Source: Sporosarcina sp. HYO08 | GTDB taxonomy: Bacteria > Bacillota > Bacilli > Bacillales_A > Planococcaceae | NCBI RefSeq assembly: GCF_001563475.1 | Contig: NZ_LPUT01000028.1 | Coordinates: forward strand, 186,001 to 250,000 | DNA: 64,000 nucleotides | Direction: 5' to 3' | Shown here: piece by piece, positions 38,897 through 50,974 of the stretch | Numbering within the stretch: the first letter of the stretch is position 1 | How the letters are laid out: every line of letters begins with the position of its first letter | Notes under the pieces: generated by a model | Told to the model about the DNA's origin: nothing | Database searches by the model: none | What the model saw: the letters and a program-made list of their open reading frames with translations, nothing else | Made by a program: the position numbers and the translations under genes

Positions 38897-38900
<4 letters not shown>
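35703..38900 (+). CDS. pyrAB: Carbamoyl phosphate synthase large subunit
   Basis: Synthesises carbamoyl phosphate from bicarbonate, ammonia and two ATP (1065 aa). Two homologous ATP-grasp halves (about 1-400 and 550-935), each beginning with a GSGPI(V/R)IGQ motif, with an oligomerisation domain between and a C-terminal MGS-like allosteric domain (about 935-1065). [13 protein letters not shown] and [13 protein letters not shown] are the ATP-binding glycine loops. No gap or frameshift is seen. Its partner subunit lacks the glutaminase Cys, so it may rely on free ammonia. Confidence 0.96.
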
Positions 38901-41290
<2,390 letters not shown>

Positions 41291-41291
<1 letters not shown>

Positions 41292-41923
41292 TGGATCAAG
41301 CAAAAGACATTGCAAAAGTTTTACTAGACGTGGGAGCGGTCGCATTCAGTCCGGACAAGCCATTTACGTGGGCATCCGGCATCGAATCGCCAATCTACTG
41401 TGATAACCGATTAACGATGGCAGATCCGATTGGCCGAAAAAAAATCGCAGAAGGATTGGCAACGTTAATCCGTAATTATTATCCGGAAACGACTGTCATT
41501 GCCGGGACAGCTACAGCAGGTATTCCGCATGCGGCTTGGGTGGCGGATATTCTTGGTTTGCCAATGGTGTATATTAGATCGAAAGCAAAAGGCCACGGTC
41601 GCAGCCGTCAAATTGAAGGGAAAATTGATCAAGCCGACAAAGCGGTCATTATTGAAGATTTAATATCCACGGGAGGCAGCAGTTTAACTGCCGCTAAGGC
41701 GCTGCGGGAAGAAGGAATTGAAGTAACCGGCATTGTTTCCATCTTTACATACGAGTTGCAAAGTGCTGATGATGCGTTTGCAACGGCACAGTTAACATAC
41801 AAAAGTCTAACCAATTTCAATGCGCTGACAGAAGTGTCAAAAGAAAATGGCGCAATTTCGGATCAGTCTATTCACCATTTGTTAGAATGGCATGGGAAAT
41901 TGAAAGCGGGATTGTTACAGTGA
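41291..41923 (+). CDS. pyrE: Orotate phosphoribosyltransferase
   Basis: Makes OMP from orotate and PRPP (210 aa). The PRPP loop is AVIIEDLISTGGSSLTAAKAL near residue 118, with AFSPDKPFTWASGIESPIYCDNR at the N terminus and the flexible catalytic loop RSKAKGHGRSRQIEG. The start is ATG 41291, or the adjacent ATG 41288, after AAGGGG. Last gene of the pyr operon. Confidence 0.95.
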
Positions 41924-41930
41924 ATAAGGG

Positions 41931-41979
41931 ATTGTCTCAGAAGTTTCTAGCTCTTCACTTTTGGGACAATTCTTTTTTA
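41931..41979 (+). terminator. Terminator of the pyr operon
   Basis: ATTGTCTCAGAAGT and ACTTTTGGGACAAT pair over 14 bp with two G-U pairs, followed by TTCTTTTTT. Confidence 0.85.
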
Positions 41980-42064
41980 TTAGAATGAATGACCAAACAA
42001 AGGTGATAATGAATTGAGTGATCATTTGTAGAATATAACACCGAAATGGGTAAGGAGGATTCTT

Positions 42065-42280
42065 ATGAGGGAATTTAAAATTACATATTTTTTTGATGAA
42101 CAACATTATATTCGAAGATTTGTCCATCTTGAGTCTATTGAAGAAGCAGAGGAGTTAATCCGAAATGAAAGGGACCGTACGATTTCCTTTTGGGATAGCC
42201 GGAAAATTTATCATGAATTAAACACAAAAAATGTGCGTGTCATTCAATTGTCAGAATACTTTCGGGATAAGAATAAATAA
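42065..42280 (+). CDS. Small hypothetical protein
   Basis: A 71-residue, charged, soluble protein (EFKITYFFDEQHYIRRF..., then an EEAEELI helix and basic C terminus). I do not recognise a family. A strong AAGGAGGA ribosome site and an isolated position between two terminators or promoters support that it is real. A mixed beta-alpha-beta pattern is suggested by eye only. Confidence 0.65.
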   Translation: MREFKITYFFDEQHYIRRFVHLESIEEAEELIRNERDRTISFWDSRKIYHELNTKNVRVIQLSEYFRDKNK

Positions 42281-42286
42281 ATGGAA

Positions 42287-42334
42287 AGACTATTGTAAAG
42301 ACTATTGTAAAGTCTATTTTACAGGCCATTTAGA
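42287..42334. repeat. Short imperfect direct repeat after the small ORF
   Basis: GACTATTGTAAA occurs twice in a row, followed by the related GTCTATTTTAC. The last unit can pair with the first (AGACT/AGTCT, GTAAA/TTTAC), giving a weak AT-rich hairpin that might act as a poor terminator. Confidence 0.5.
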
Positions 42335-42404
42335 TCTCCTTAATAGTTTATTGAAAATACCAAATATTCATATTAAAAAAACACTTGAATTTTTCTTCAA
42401 ATAA

Positions 42405-42410
42405 TATAAT
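42405..42410 (+). promoter_or_regulatory. Probable -10 box of the peptide transporter promoter
   Basis: A consensus TATAAT in a very AT-rich stretch, about 135 nt before the gene. TTGAAT at 42385-42390 is the nearest -35-like hexamer but with only 14 bp between. Confidence 0.4.
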
Positions 42411-42439
42411 GTAGATTATGACATTAAGAGTTTAAAAAC

Positions 42440-42454
42440 AATTCTCAGAAAACA
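42440..42454. promoter_or_regulatory. Candidate CodY box
   Basis: Twelve of 15 positions match the CodY consensus AATTTTCWGAAAATT (found AATTCTCAGAAAACA). It lies about 30 nt downstream of the -10, a roadblock position. CodY regulation of peptide transport genes is established in related Firmicutes. Confidence 0.45.
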
Positions 42455-42500
42455 GTTTTATAGAAAAATCATATTTTAAGAAATTTTTTAAGTGTTTTTT

Positions 42501-42514
42501 TGAAAGCGCTTAAT
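42501..42514. promoter_or_regulatory. Candidate CcpA cre site
   Basis: TGAAAGCGCTTAAT matches the cre consensus TGWAANCGNTNWCA except at two positions on the right. It lies just before the ribosome site of the peptide transporter. Confidence 0.4.
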
Positions 42515-42545
42515 GTCTTCAAAGAATTTGATAAGGAGAGTTCAT

Positions 42546-44036
42546 ATGTCCAAATTGAGCAAACAGCAAATAGTAGATAGTATTCCCCAGAAAGGATTTT
42601 TTGGACATCCCAAAGGCCTGATGACGCTTTTTTTCACAGAGTTTTGGGAGCGTTTTTCTTACTATGGAATGAGAGCTATTCTCGTCTTTTACATGTATTA
42701 CGAAGTATCTAAAGGCGGTCTCGGCATCGATGAAAAAACAGCACTTTCCATTATGTCTATTTATGGGGCGCTAGTTTACATGTCTGGAATTATCGGTGGC
42801 TGGCTTGCGGATCGCGTTTTTGGAATGTCTAGGGCAATCTTTTACGGTGGAGTTCTTATTATGCTTGGTCATATTGCGCTTGCCATTCCAGGAAATCTTA
42901 CGATGTTCTTTACGTCCATGGCACTCATCGTCATCGGTACAGGTTTGTTAAAGCCTAACGTTTCCAGCATTGTCGGGGAAATTTATCCCGAAAATGATAA
43001 TCGTCTTGACGCAGGATTTAGTATTTTCTATATGGGTATTAACCTAGGGGCATTTCTATCACCGTTAATTGTCGGGGAAGTTATGAAAACGAGTTTCCAT
43101 TTAGGGTTCGGAATTGCGGCAGTTGGAATGTTTTTAGGATTGGTCGTTTTTGTTTTAACGAAAAAGAAAAATCTAGGGCTTGCAGGTATGCAAGTACCGA
43201 ATCCACTAACAACTGCCGAGAGAAAGAAAACGTTTACAACCTTTGTTGTTGTGGCGGTTGTGCTTACTGTTTTTGCCGTGATCGCAAGTATGAATGGGTT
43301 TTTGACAATTGCTACGTTTGTTGCATTTGTCGGCGTGTTAGGATTTCTTATTCCTACTGCTTACTTTATTGTGATGTATAAAAGCCCTAAAACGACAGAA
43401 GTGGAACGCTCTCGTGTTCTTGCTTATATCCCATTATTTTTAGCATCTGTCATGTTCTGGGCAATTGCCGAACAAGGTTCTACCATTCTCGCACTTTATG
43501 CCGATAAGCGAACGCAGCTTCATTATTTCGGTTTCGATATTTCACCGGCTTGGTTCCAGTCATTGCCGGCATTGTTCATTGTGTTATTAGCACCTGTAGC
43601 TGCGTGGTTGTGGGTTAAACTGGGAGACCGCCAACCGTCAATTCCGCAAAAGTTTTCATTAGCATTGTTGTTTGCAGGACTTTCGTTCATCGTTATCCTA
43701 TTACCGGGCTATTTGGGCGGTACAGAAACACTTGTAAATCCTTTATGGTTAGTGCTAAGTATTTTAATAGTGATGATCGGAGAATTATGTTTATCACCAG
43801 TTGGCTTATCTGCGACGACAAAACTTGCACCTGCAGCGTTTTCTTCACAGACGATGAGCCTTTGGTTTTTATCGAATGCGGCGGCACAAGCATTAAACGC
43901 TCAAATTGTAAAATTCTACTCAGTGGATACAGAAATGATGTATTTTGGAATAATTGGCGGACTTGCTATTTTGCTAGGAATTATTCTTTTCCTCATTTCA
44001 CCAATGATTCAAGGTTATATGAAAGGCGTCAGATAA
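42546..44036 (+). CDS. dtpT: Proton-dependent di-/tripeptide transporter (POT family)
   Basis: A 496-aa membrane protein with about 14 helices. POT hallmarks are FTEFWERFSYYGMRAILVFYM at 19-39 (ExxER-type motif) and the PTR2 signature FSIFYMGINLGAFLSPLIVGE near 159. It imports small peptides with protons. The ATG at 42546 follows AAGGAGAG; an upstream ATG at 42513 lacks a ribosome site and overlaps the cre-like site. It is not part of this gene order in B. subtilis and so is probably a lineage-specific insertion. Confidence 0.92.
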   Translation: MSKLSKQQIVDSIPQKGFFGHPKGLMTLFFTEFWERFSYYGMRAILVFYMYYEVSKGGLGIDEKTALSIMSIYGALVYMSGIIGGWLADRVFGMSRAIFYGGVLIMLGHIALAIPGNLTMFFTSMALIVIGTGLLKPNVSSIVGEIYPENDNRLDAGFSIFYMGINLGAFLSPLIVGEVMKTSFHLGFGIAAVGMFLGLVVFVLTKKKNLGLAGMQVPNPLTTAERKKTFTTFVVVAVVLTVFAVIASMNGFLTIATFVAFVGVLGFLIPTAYFIVMYKSPKTTEVERSRVLAYIPLFLASVMFWAIAEQGSTILALYADKRTQLHYFGFDISPAWFQSLPALFIVLLAPVAAWLWVKLGDRQPSIPQKFSLALLFAGLSFIVILLPGYLGGTETLVNPLWLVLSILIVMIGELCLSPVGLSATTKLAPAAFSSQTMSLWFLSNAAAQALNAQIVKFYSVDTEMMYFGIIGGLAILLGIILFLISPMIQGYMKGVR

Positions 44037-44042
44037 TATAAG

Positions 44043-44091
44043 AAAAGCTCCCTTATCTCCATGCAACATTTAGATAAGGGAGCTTTTTGTA
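44043..44091. terminator. Bidirectional terminator between dtpT and rqcH
   Basis: AAAAGCTCCCTTATCT and AGATAAGGGAGCTTTT form a perfect 16-bp stem with A and T tracts on either side, serving both convergent genes. Confidence 0.92.
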
Positions 44092-44096
44092 TAAAA

Positions 44097-45788
44097 CTAT
44101 TTCTTTAATTTCATAACGACATCTTCGTCAGGTGTGACAAAAATCGTTTTTTGTTCAAAGTAAATGACAAAACCTGGTTTTGAACCGCTAGGCTTTTTCA
44201 CATGCCGAATGGCTGTATAGTCGACAGGAACGGAAGAAGACTCGCGAGCTTTGCTAAAATAAGCAGAGAGAATGGCAGCCTCACGAATTGTTTCTTCGTC
44301 GGGATTCTCGTCATGAATCACTACATGTGAACCTGGGATATCTTTTGTGTGGAACCAAATATGATCTCTTGCTGCCAATTTAAAAGTTAAATAATCATTT
44401 TGCTTGTTGTTTTTCCCAACAGAAATGTTTAAGCCGGCAGATGATTCATACGTTTCTGGCATCGGCTTTTTCGGTTTGCTTTTCTTTTTCAGCTTGCGTG
44501 CCTTTAAGAAGCCAAGCTCTGCTAGTTCTTCACGTATTTCTTCGATGTCTTCTGGAGAAGCTTGCATTACTTGTTGTTTAATCATTTCAAAATAAGCAAT
44601 GTCTTCTTTCGCTTTTTCAAGCTGTTCGGCAATCATGACCAATGCATTTTTAGCTTTGGCATAACGTGAATAATAGCGCTGTGCATTTTCAATCGGTGTT
44701 TTTCTAGCATCAAGTGGAATGGCAATCAGTTTACCTTCATCATAATAATTGGCAACTGTTGCTTCCGTCATTCCTTTTTGTAAGGCATAGCTATTTGCCG
44801 TAATGAGCTCGCCGTACAATTGAAACATGTCTAGATTTTCAGCCGCCTTTTTTTCTTTTGATAATTTTTTCATTTTCAACTGTAACTTGGCAATTTCATT
44901 GTCAAGCCATCTCTCTAAGTCAGCCGCCTGCGATTTTACCCGCTCTCTTTCTGCTCGGCCAAAATAAACTTTATCAAGCAACTGGCCCAATGATTCATAT
45001 TGTGCGATCATTTTGTCGGCATACGTCAAAGATGTTGCGGAAAAGATCATTTTACCGCCGGCTTCTGCAATGTTCGGCACTGTATATGTTCCCTGAAAGG
45101 AGGCGAGAAATGTATTGAACACTTGAAAGACTTCTTGTTCAGTTGTCTTTCGTAACCGATTGAGTAACTCTGCTGCGTTCACAGGAGAAAAACTAGAAAA
45201 TGTCCGCACGATATCATTTGCCTTTTCAAACGACTGCCAAAGTGTACGAAATTGCTCTTCCGTAATGTGAAACGGATCGATTTTATCCTGAGGGGGTGCC
45301 GGAATGAATGGCTGACCAGGTAAAATGGTTCGATAGCTGTTTACGGAAGGCGGTAAGTGTTTCATACTATCAATAATCATTTCCCGATCTGGATCGACGA
45401 GCAACAAATTACTATGTCTTCCCATAATTTCCATGTACAGTTTTCGGCTAATATCGTCCCCGATTTCATCTTTTCCTTTGATGTCGAACACAATAATTCG
45501 ATCCGCTTCCATTTGCTCAATCGCTGTGATCATGCCGCCCTCTAAATGTTTGCGCAAAACCATGCAAAACATCGGCGGCTCAGATGGATTTACAATTGTC
45601 TCATCTGTTATTTGTACACGCGAAAAAGAAGAGTGAATGGAAAAGAGCAGCCTATGATTTTTTCCGGCAGCGCGAACGATGAAGACGACTTCCTGCGTAT
45701 TTGGCTGGTGAATTTTGGAGATTCGACCATTTTTCAAAATTTGCAGTTCAGCTGCCATCGCTTTTGTAAATAATCCATCAAATGCCAT
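44097..45788 (-). CDS. rqcH: Rqc2/NEMF homologue RqcH (NFACT, FbpA/YloA family)
   Basis: Ribosome-associated quality-control factor that recruits tRNA-Ala to add C-terminal alanine tails on stalled 50S subunits (563 aa). NFACT-N domain at the N terminus, a long coiled coil (about 280-440), and NFACT-R at the C terminus with the motif DHIWFHTKDIPGSHVVI. Also annotated as fibronectin-binding protein. It is transcribed away from gmk. The S4 protein YlmH of the same pathway is encoded at 23.9 kb. Confidence 0.94.
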   Translation of the reverse strand: MAFDGLFTKAMAAELQILKNGRISKIHQPNTQEVVFIVRAAGKNHRLLFSIHSSFSRVQITDETIVNPSEPPMFCMVLRKHLEGGMITAIEQMEADRIIVFDIKGKDEIGDDISRKLYMEIMGRHSNLLLVDPDREMIIDSMKHLPPSVNSYRTILPGQPFIPAPPQDKIDPFHITEEQFRTLWQSFEKANDIVRTFSSFSPVNAAELLNRLRKTTEQEVFQVFNTFLASFQGTYTVPNIAEAGGKMIFSATSLTYADKMIAQYESLGQLLDKVYFGRAERERVKSQAADLERWLDNEIAKLQLKMKKLSKEKKAAENLDMFQLYGELITANSYALQKGMTEATVANYYDEGKLIAIPLDARKTPIENAQRYYSRYAKAKNALVMIAEQLEKAKEDIAYFEMIKQQVMQASPEDIEEIREELAELGFLKARKLKKKSKPKKPMPETYESSAGLNISVGKNNKQNDYLTFKLAARDHIWFHTKDIPGSHVVIHDENPDEETIREAAILSAYFSKARESSSVPVDYTAIRHVKKPSGSKPGFVIYFEQKTIFVTPDEDVVMKLKK

Positions 45789-45843
45789 GTTGATTCCTCT
45801 TTCAATTCGTTTGTACCCATCTTAGCATTCAAAGAGAGAAATA

Positions 45844-46505
<662 letters not shown>

Positions 46506-46509
46506 TCGC

Positions 46510-46734
46510 ATGTTATATCCATCCGTCGATTCATTAAAGAGCAAAATTGATTCAAAATATACGCTCGTAACGCTTGCAGCGAAGCGAGCGCGTGAAATGC
46601 AAGAAGAAGGAAAAACACTTCTAGATTCGTACACATCAAAAAAATCTGTAGGAAAAGCGCTTGAAGAAGTTGCAGCGGGTGTCCTCTCTAAACAGCACAG
46701 GGACGAATCAGTCATTTACGAAGACGAAATTTAA
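46510..46734 (+). CDS. rpoZ: RNA polymerase omega subunit
   Basis: A 74-aa protein with [30 protein letters not shown] at the N terminus, the conserved omega fold that clamps the beta' subunit. AGAAGGAG overlaps the gmk stop. It follows gmk as in most Firmicutes. Confidence 0.94.
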   Translation: MLYPSVDSLKSKIDSKYTLVTLAAKRAREMQEEGKTLLDSYTSKKSVGKALEEVAAGVLSKQHRDESVIYEDEI

Positions 46735-46748
46735 ATAGTATAGACGAT

Positions 46749-46790
46749 ACTCCCTTAGAAATGTGATGTTCTTTGGGAGTTTGTCATTTT
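46749..46790 (+). terminator. Possible weak terminator or attenuator between rpoZ and coaBC
   Basis: A 12-bp stem with two mismatches (ACTCCCTTAGAA with TTCTTTGGGAGT) is followed by a poor T run (TTGTCATTTT). It may reduce but not stop read-through. Confidence 0.4.
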
Positions 46791-46811
46791 ATAGGAAGGG
46801 TGCGGATTGGA

Positions 46812-48026
46812 ATGTTAGACAAAAAAATACTCTTGTGTGTGACCGGCGGCATCGCTGTTTATAAGGCGGTTGCACTCGTTAGCAAGTTAACGCAAGCAGG
46901 TGCTCATGTCAAAGTAATGATGACGGAGTCAGCGATGAAATTTGTGACGCCGCTTTCGTTTCAAGTCATGTCGCGGAATGACGTTTATTTTGATACGTTT
47001 GATGAAAAAGATTCCACTGTTATTTCGCATATTGATCTTGCGGATTGGGCGGATCTTGTCATTGTTGCGCCTGCAACGGCAAATGTGATTGGCAAGCTGG
47101 CAAATGGAATTGCGGATGATATGGCGACGACAACATTGCTCGCGACAACTGCGGAAGTATGGATTGCGCCCGCTATGAATGTACATATGTATGAAAATAA
47201 GGCAGTCATTCGCAATATTTCAACATTGCATGGAGATGGTTATCGATTCATCGAACCATCAGAAGGTTTTTTAGCATGTGGATATGTTGGAAAAGGCCGA
47301 TTAGAAGAGCCCGAAAAGATTGTAGATCTTGTTAGGGAGAAATTTACGCAATCTAAAACACTTCCGCTTACTGGAAAAAAAGTGATCGTAACGGCAGGTC
47401 CTACACGGGAACGAATCGATCCGGTTCGATATGTATCCAATTTTTCTAGTGGCAAAATGGGCTATGCCATGGCAGAAGCTGCTGCAGCACTTGGCGCGGA
47501 AACCATTCTCATTTCAGGTCCTGTTGAACTTGAAAAGCCCTCTGGTGTGACAGTTGTCAATGTGGAAAGTGCGGCTGAAATGTTTGAGGCCGTGACGAAC
47601 CATTTTGACAGTGCTTCCATCGTGATCAAATCGGCAGCTGTCGCGGACTATCGTCCAAAGAATATTCATGATCAAAAGATGAAAAAGCAAGTTGGGGATG
47701 CAGTCATCGAAATGGAGCGAACAACAGATATTTTGAAAACAATTGGAAAAATGAAGAGACACCAGTTGCTCGTGGGGTTTGCTGCTGAAACTCAAGATGC
47801 TGTCGACTATGGAATCGGAAAACTTGAAAGTAAGAATCTAGACTTTATCGTTGTCAATGATGTGACGGATCCAGACGCAGGTTTTGGTAAAGATACAAAT
47901 GTGGTGACATTATTATCAAGGCGCGGTATGCATCAATCATTTTCTGCGATGCCTAAAAAAATATTGGCCAAAGTATTATTAGAGACGATCCTGGAAGAGG
48001 AAAGTGAACATTTAGATGATCGCTGA
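46812..48026 (+). CDS. coaBC: Bifunctional phosphopantothenoylcysteine decarboxylase / synthetase
   Basis: Two-domain CoA enzyme (404 aa). The N-terminal CoaC flavoprotein (ILLCVTGGIAVYKAV; catalytic His in ISHIDLADWADL; PAMNVHMYENKA) decarboxylates PPC. The C-terminal CoaB (VIVTAGPTRERIDPVRYVSNFSSG; KSAAVADYRP) makes PPC from phosphopantothenate and Cys with CTP. The start is ATG 46812. It ends inside priA (11-nt overlap). With panE at the left end, two CoA pathway steps are in this window. Confidence 0.95.
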   Translation: MLDKKILLCVTGGIAVYKAVALVSKLTQAGAHVKVMMTESAMKFVTPLSFQVMSRNDVYFDTFDEKDSTVISHIDLADWADLVIVAPATANVIGKLANGIADDMATTTLLATTAEVWIAPAMNVHMYENKAVIRNISTLHGDGYRFIEPSEGFLACGYVGKGRLEEPEKIVDLVREKFTQSKTLPLTGKKVIVTAGPTRERIDPVRYVSNFSSGKMGYAMAEAAAALGAETILISGPVELEKPSGVTVVNVESAAEMFEAVTNHFDSASIVIKSAAVADYRPKNIHDQKMKKQVGDAVIEMERTTDILKTIGKMKRHQLLVGFAAETQDAVDYGIGKLESKNLDFIVVNDVTDPDAGFGKDTNVVTLLSRRGMHQSFSAMPKKILAKVLLETILEEESEHLDDR

Positions 48027-50427
48027 AGTAATCGTAGATGTGGCGGCTTATCCGATCGATCGGCCTTTTGACTATGTTGTTCCGGAACGGTTTGTACAGG
48101 TCATCCATAAAGGCGTTCGGGTGAAAGTGCCATTCGGACCGAGGAAAGTACTCGGATATGTGACAAGCTTAAAAGAAGAAAGCGAGCTAGATGAAAAGAA
48201 ACTGAAGCCGATTGATGAGCTGGTCGATCTGAAACCAGTAATTTCTGAAGAATTGCTTCAATTGTCTCGTTGGCTTAGTACACAAACCTTATCCTATGAA
48301 ATCGATGCTTTACAAGTGATGCTGCCAGCTGCCATGCGGGCAACATATGAGAAGTATGTCATCATCGAGCGGCCTGAAGAAATTGAACATGAACAAGTCT
48401 TGCAATTCTTTACGGGTCGAAAGCGAGTCCCATTAAAAGAAGCGAATTCCTCCAGTTTATTAAACCTGTTAAAACAGTACGAGACACAAGGCATTGTAAC
48501 GATTGATACGAAGGTAGGGCAGCAAACCGCCATAAAAAAAGAACCTGTTATTCATATTGCAGATCGGCATGTATTAGATCAGTTGCTTGCATCGATTCAT
48601 CCCAATGCTAAAAAACAAATTGAACTTTTGGAATGGATGAAGGGATATACGGGACAAACCATACCTCGAAAACAACTGCTTGAACAATCTAGCATTAGTC
48701 CAGCAGTCTTGAAAGCAGTGCTTGAAAAAGAGGGAGGGCGCGAGGAGTTAACGGAAGTTTATCGTGAACCGGATGCCCCCAGCCTTCAAGATACGGCAAT
48801 ACCGGTTGAGTTAACGACTGAACAACGAGTTGCATTAGAAAAAATCATTGCGAGTGCAGAGGAGCATCGTCCAGAAACGTTTCTTTTGCATGGTGTGACA
48901 GGCAGCGGTAAGACAGAAGTTTACTTGCGGGCTATTAAACACGTCTTAGCACAAGGAAAAGAAGCGATCGTCCTCGTCCCGGAAATTTCATTGACACCGC
49001 AGATGACGTCTCGTTTCAAGGAACGATTCGGATCCCAAGTCGCAGTGCTTCATAGTGGTCTTTCTTCCGGAGAGAAATATGATGAATGGCGAAAAATAAG
49101 CCGCGGTGAAGTGAAAGTTGTTGTCGGTGCAAGGTCAGCTATATTTGCGCCATTCGAAAACATCGGTATCATAATTCTTGATGAAGAGCATGAAGCCACT
49201 TACAAACAGGAAGACACGCCAAGATACCATGCAAGAGACGTCGCGATCAAACGTGCGGAATTTTATCGTTGTCCAGTTATTTTAGGCAGTGCAACACCAT
49301 CGCTTGAATCGTATGCACGTGCAACGAAAAATGTCTACACGCTTTTAACGCTAACCCACCGTGCAAAAGAACAACAATTGCCATCCGTTACGGTCGTAGA
49401 CATGCGCGAAGAACTCAAAACCGGTAATCGGTCCATGTTTTCAGTTGAGCTTGCGGATGCGATACGGGTTCGTCTACAAAAGCGAGAGCAAATTGTTTTG
49501 TTTTTAAATAAACGGGGATTTTCCTCCTTTGTGCTTTGTCGAGATTGCGGCACTGCCGTTCAATGTCCAAATTGTGATATTTCCCTTACCTATCACCGGG
49601 CAAATGAGCGATTAAAATGTCATTATTGTGGCCATGAAGAGCGTGTACCGGTCGCTTGTCCGGAATGTGAAAGCGAGCATATTCGTTTTTTTGGAACAGG
49701 GACACAAAAAGTGCAGGAAGAAGTTTCTAAGCTATTTCCCGAAGCGCGTGTCCTTCGAATGGACGTAGATACAACGAGGCAAAAAGGATCGCATGAACGT
49801 TTGCTAAAGGAATTTAGTGAAGGGAAAGCAGATATTTTACTAGGGACGCAAATGATCGCAAAAGGCTTGGACTTTCCGAATATTACACTTGTTGGGGTGT
49901 TAGCAGCGGATACGACGCTTCACTTAGCGGATTTTCGAGCCGCGGAAAAAACGTTTCAATTAATGACACAAGTAAGCGGGCGGGCAGGCCGGCATGAATT
50001 GCCCGGAGAAGTGTATATTCAAACATATACGCCTGAACATTACGCAATTGAACTGTCGAAAGAACAGCGATATGAACCGTTTTACCAACTTGAAATGATG
50101 CAGCGAAAGCGATTTGGCTACCCGCCATTTTATTTTGTAACACTCATTCAATTTACACATGAGGATTTACTAAAAGTGGCCGATTATGCGGCAAAAGGTG
50201 TCCAGTTTTTAAGGGAGAATTTATCTCCAGAAACGATTATTATCGGTCCGACAGCAGCAGCGATTGGCCGCATGAACAATAGATATCGCTACCAATGTTT
50301 GATAAAATACAAAAATGAACCAAAGCTGATCTCAACATTACAACAGCTGATTAAATATTATCGGACGGACTGGATCAAATCTGGTCTGCTTATGACGGTA
50401 GATGTTGAACCGGCATCAATTTATTGA
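48016..50427 (+). CDS. priA: Primosomal protein N' (replication restart helicase)
   Basis: Superfamily 2 DNA helicase that reloads the replisome at stalled forks (803 aa). N-terminal 3'-end-binding domain, Walker A HGVTGSGKTEVYLRA near residue 293, DEEH in IILDEEHEATYK near 392, and two zinc motifs (CRDCGTAVQCPNC and CHYCG...CPEC) around 515-555. It overlaps coaBC by 11 nt. Confidence 0.95.
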   Translation: MIAEVIVDVAAYPIDRPFDYVVPERFVQVIHKGVRVKVPFGPRKVLGYVTSLKEESELDEKKLKPIDELVDLKPVISEELLQLSRWLSTQTLSYEIDALQVMLPAAMRATYEKYVIIERPEEIEHEQVLQFFTGRKRVPLKEANSSSLLNLLKQYETQGIVTIDTKVGQQTAIKKEPVIHIADRHVLDQLLASIHPNAKKQIELLEWMKGYTGQTIPRKQLLEQSSISPAVLKAVLEKEGGREELTEVYREPDAPSLQDTAIPVELTTEQRVALEKIIASAEEHRPETFLLHGVTGSGKTEVYLRAIKHVLAQGKEAIVLVPEISLTPQMTSRFKERFGSQVAVLHSGLSSGEKYDEWRKISRGEVKVVVGARSAIFAPFENIGIIILDEEHEATYKQEDTPRYHARDVAIKRAEFYRCPVILGSATPSLESYARATKNVYTLLTLTHRAKEQQLPSVTVVDMREELKTGNRSMFSVELADAIRVRLQKREQIVLFLNKRGFSSFVLCRDCGTAVQCPNCDISLTYHRANERLKCHYCGHEERVPVACPECESEHIRFFGTGTQKVQEEVSKLFPEARVLRMDVDTTRQKGSHERLLKEFSEGKADILLGTQMIAKGLDFPNITLVGVLAADTTLHLADFRAAEKTFQLMTQVSGRAGRHELPGEVYIQTYTPEHYAIELSKEQRYEPFYQLEMMQRKRFGYPPFYFVTLIQFTHEDLLKVADYAAKGVQFLRENLSPETIIIGPTAAAIGRMNNRYRYQCLIKYKNEPKLISTLQQLIKYYRTDWIKSGLLMTVDVEPASIY

Positions 50428-50455
50428 TTGACAGAAGAAAAGAGGAATTTTTTTA

Positions 50456-50974
50456 ATGGCTATTTTAGAAATTGTGAAACATCCTGCACCAATTTTAACG
50501 AAGAAATGTAAAGAGGTCGTAAAGTTTGATAACAAACTTGCAAAGTTACTAGATGATATGTATGACACGATGGTTGCGGCAGATGGCATCGGACTTGCAG
50601 CGCCCCAAGTGAATGAAGACGTTCGTGTTGCGATTGTAGACTTAGGGGAAGGCCAAGATGTCATTGAGATGGTTAATCCCGTTGTCACGGCAATTGGCGG
50701 TTCGGAAATCGAGGTGGAAGGCTGTCTTAGCTTTCCGGGGCTTTACGGAGAAGTGGAGCGACCATTTTTTGTACGGATCGAGGCGCAAGAACGGGACGGC
50801 TCTTTATATGAGTTAGAAGCGGAAGATTATGAGGCAAGAGCGATTTTGCATGAAATCGATCATTTGAATGGTGTTCTATTCGACTCAAAAATCATTCGCG
50901 TTGTCGATCCTTCGGAATTTGAAGAAGCGGACGATGAAGCGGAAGCAATCGATAAGGAAGGTGAAGAATTATGA
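50456..50974 (+). CDS. def: Peptide deformylase
   Basis: Metalloenzyme that removes the formyl group from nascent proteins (172 aa). Motifs GIGLAAPQV near residue 42, EGCLSFPG near 88, and HEIDHLNG near 130 supply the Cys and two His metal ligands and Glu. The C-terminal tail is acidic ([17 protein letters not shown]). It overlaps fmt by 4 nt, forming the usual def-fmt pair. Confidence 0.95.
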   Translation: MAILEIVKHPAPILTKKCKEVVKFDNKLAKLLDDMYDTMVAADGIGLAAPQVNEDVRVAIVDLGEGQDVIEMVNPVVTAIGGSEIEVEGCLSFPGLYGEVERPFFVRIEAQERDGSLYELEAEDYEARAILHEIDHLNGVLFDSKIIRVVDPSEFEEADDEAEAIDKEGEEL

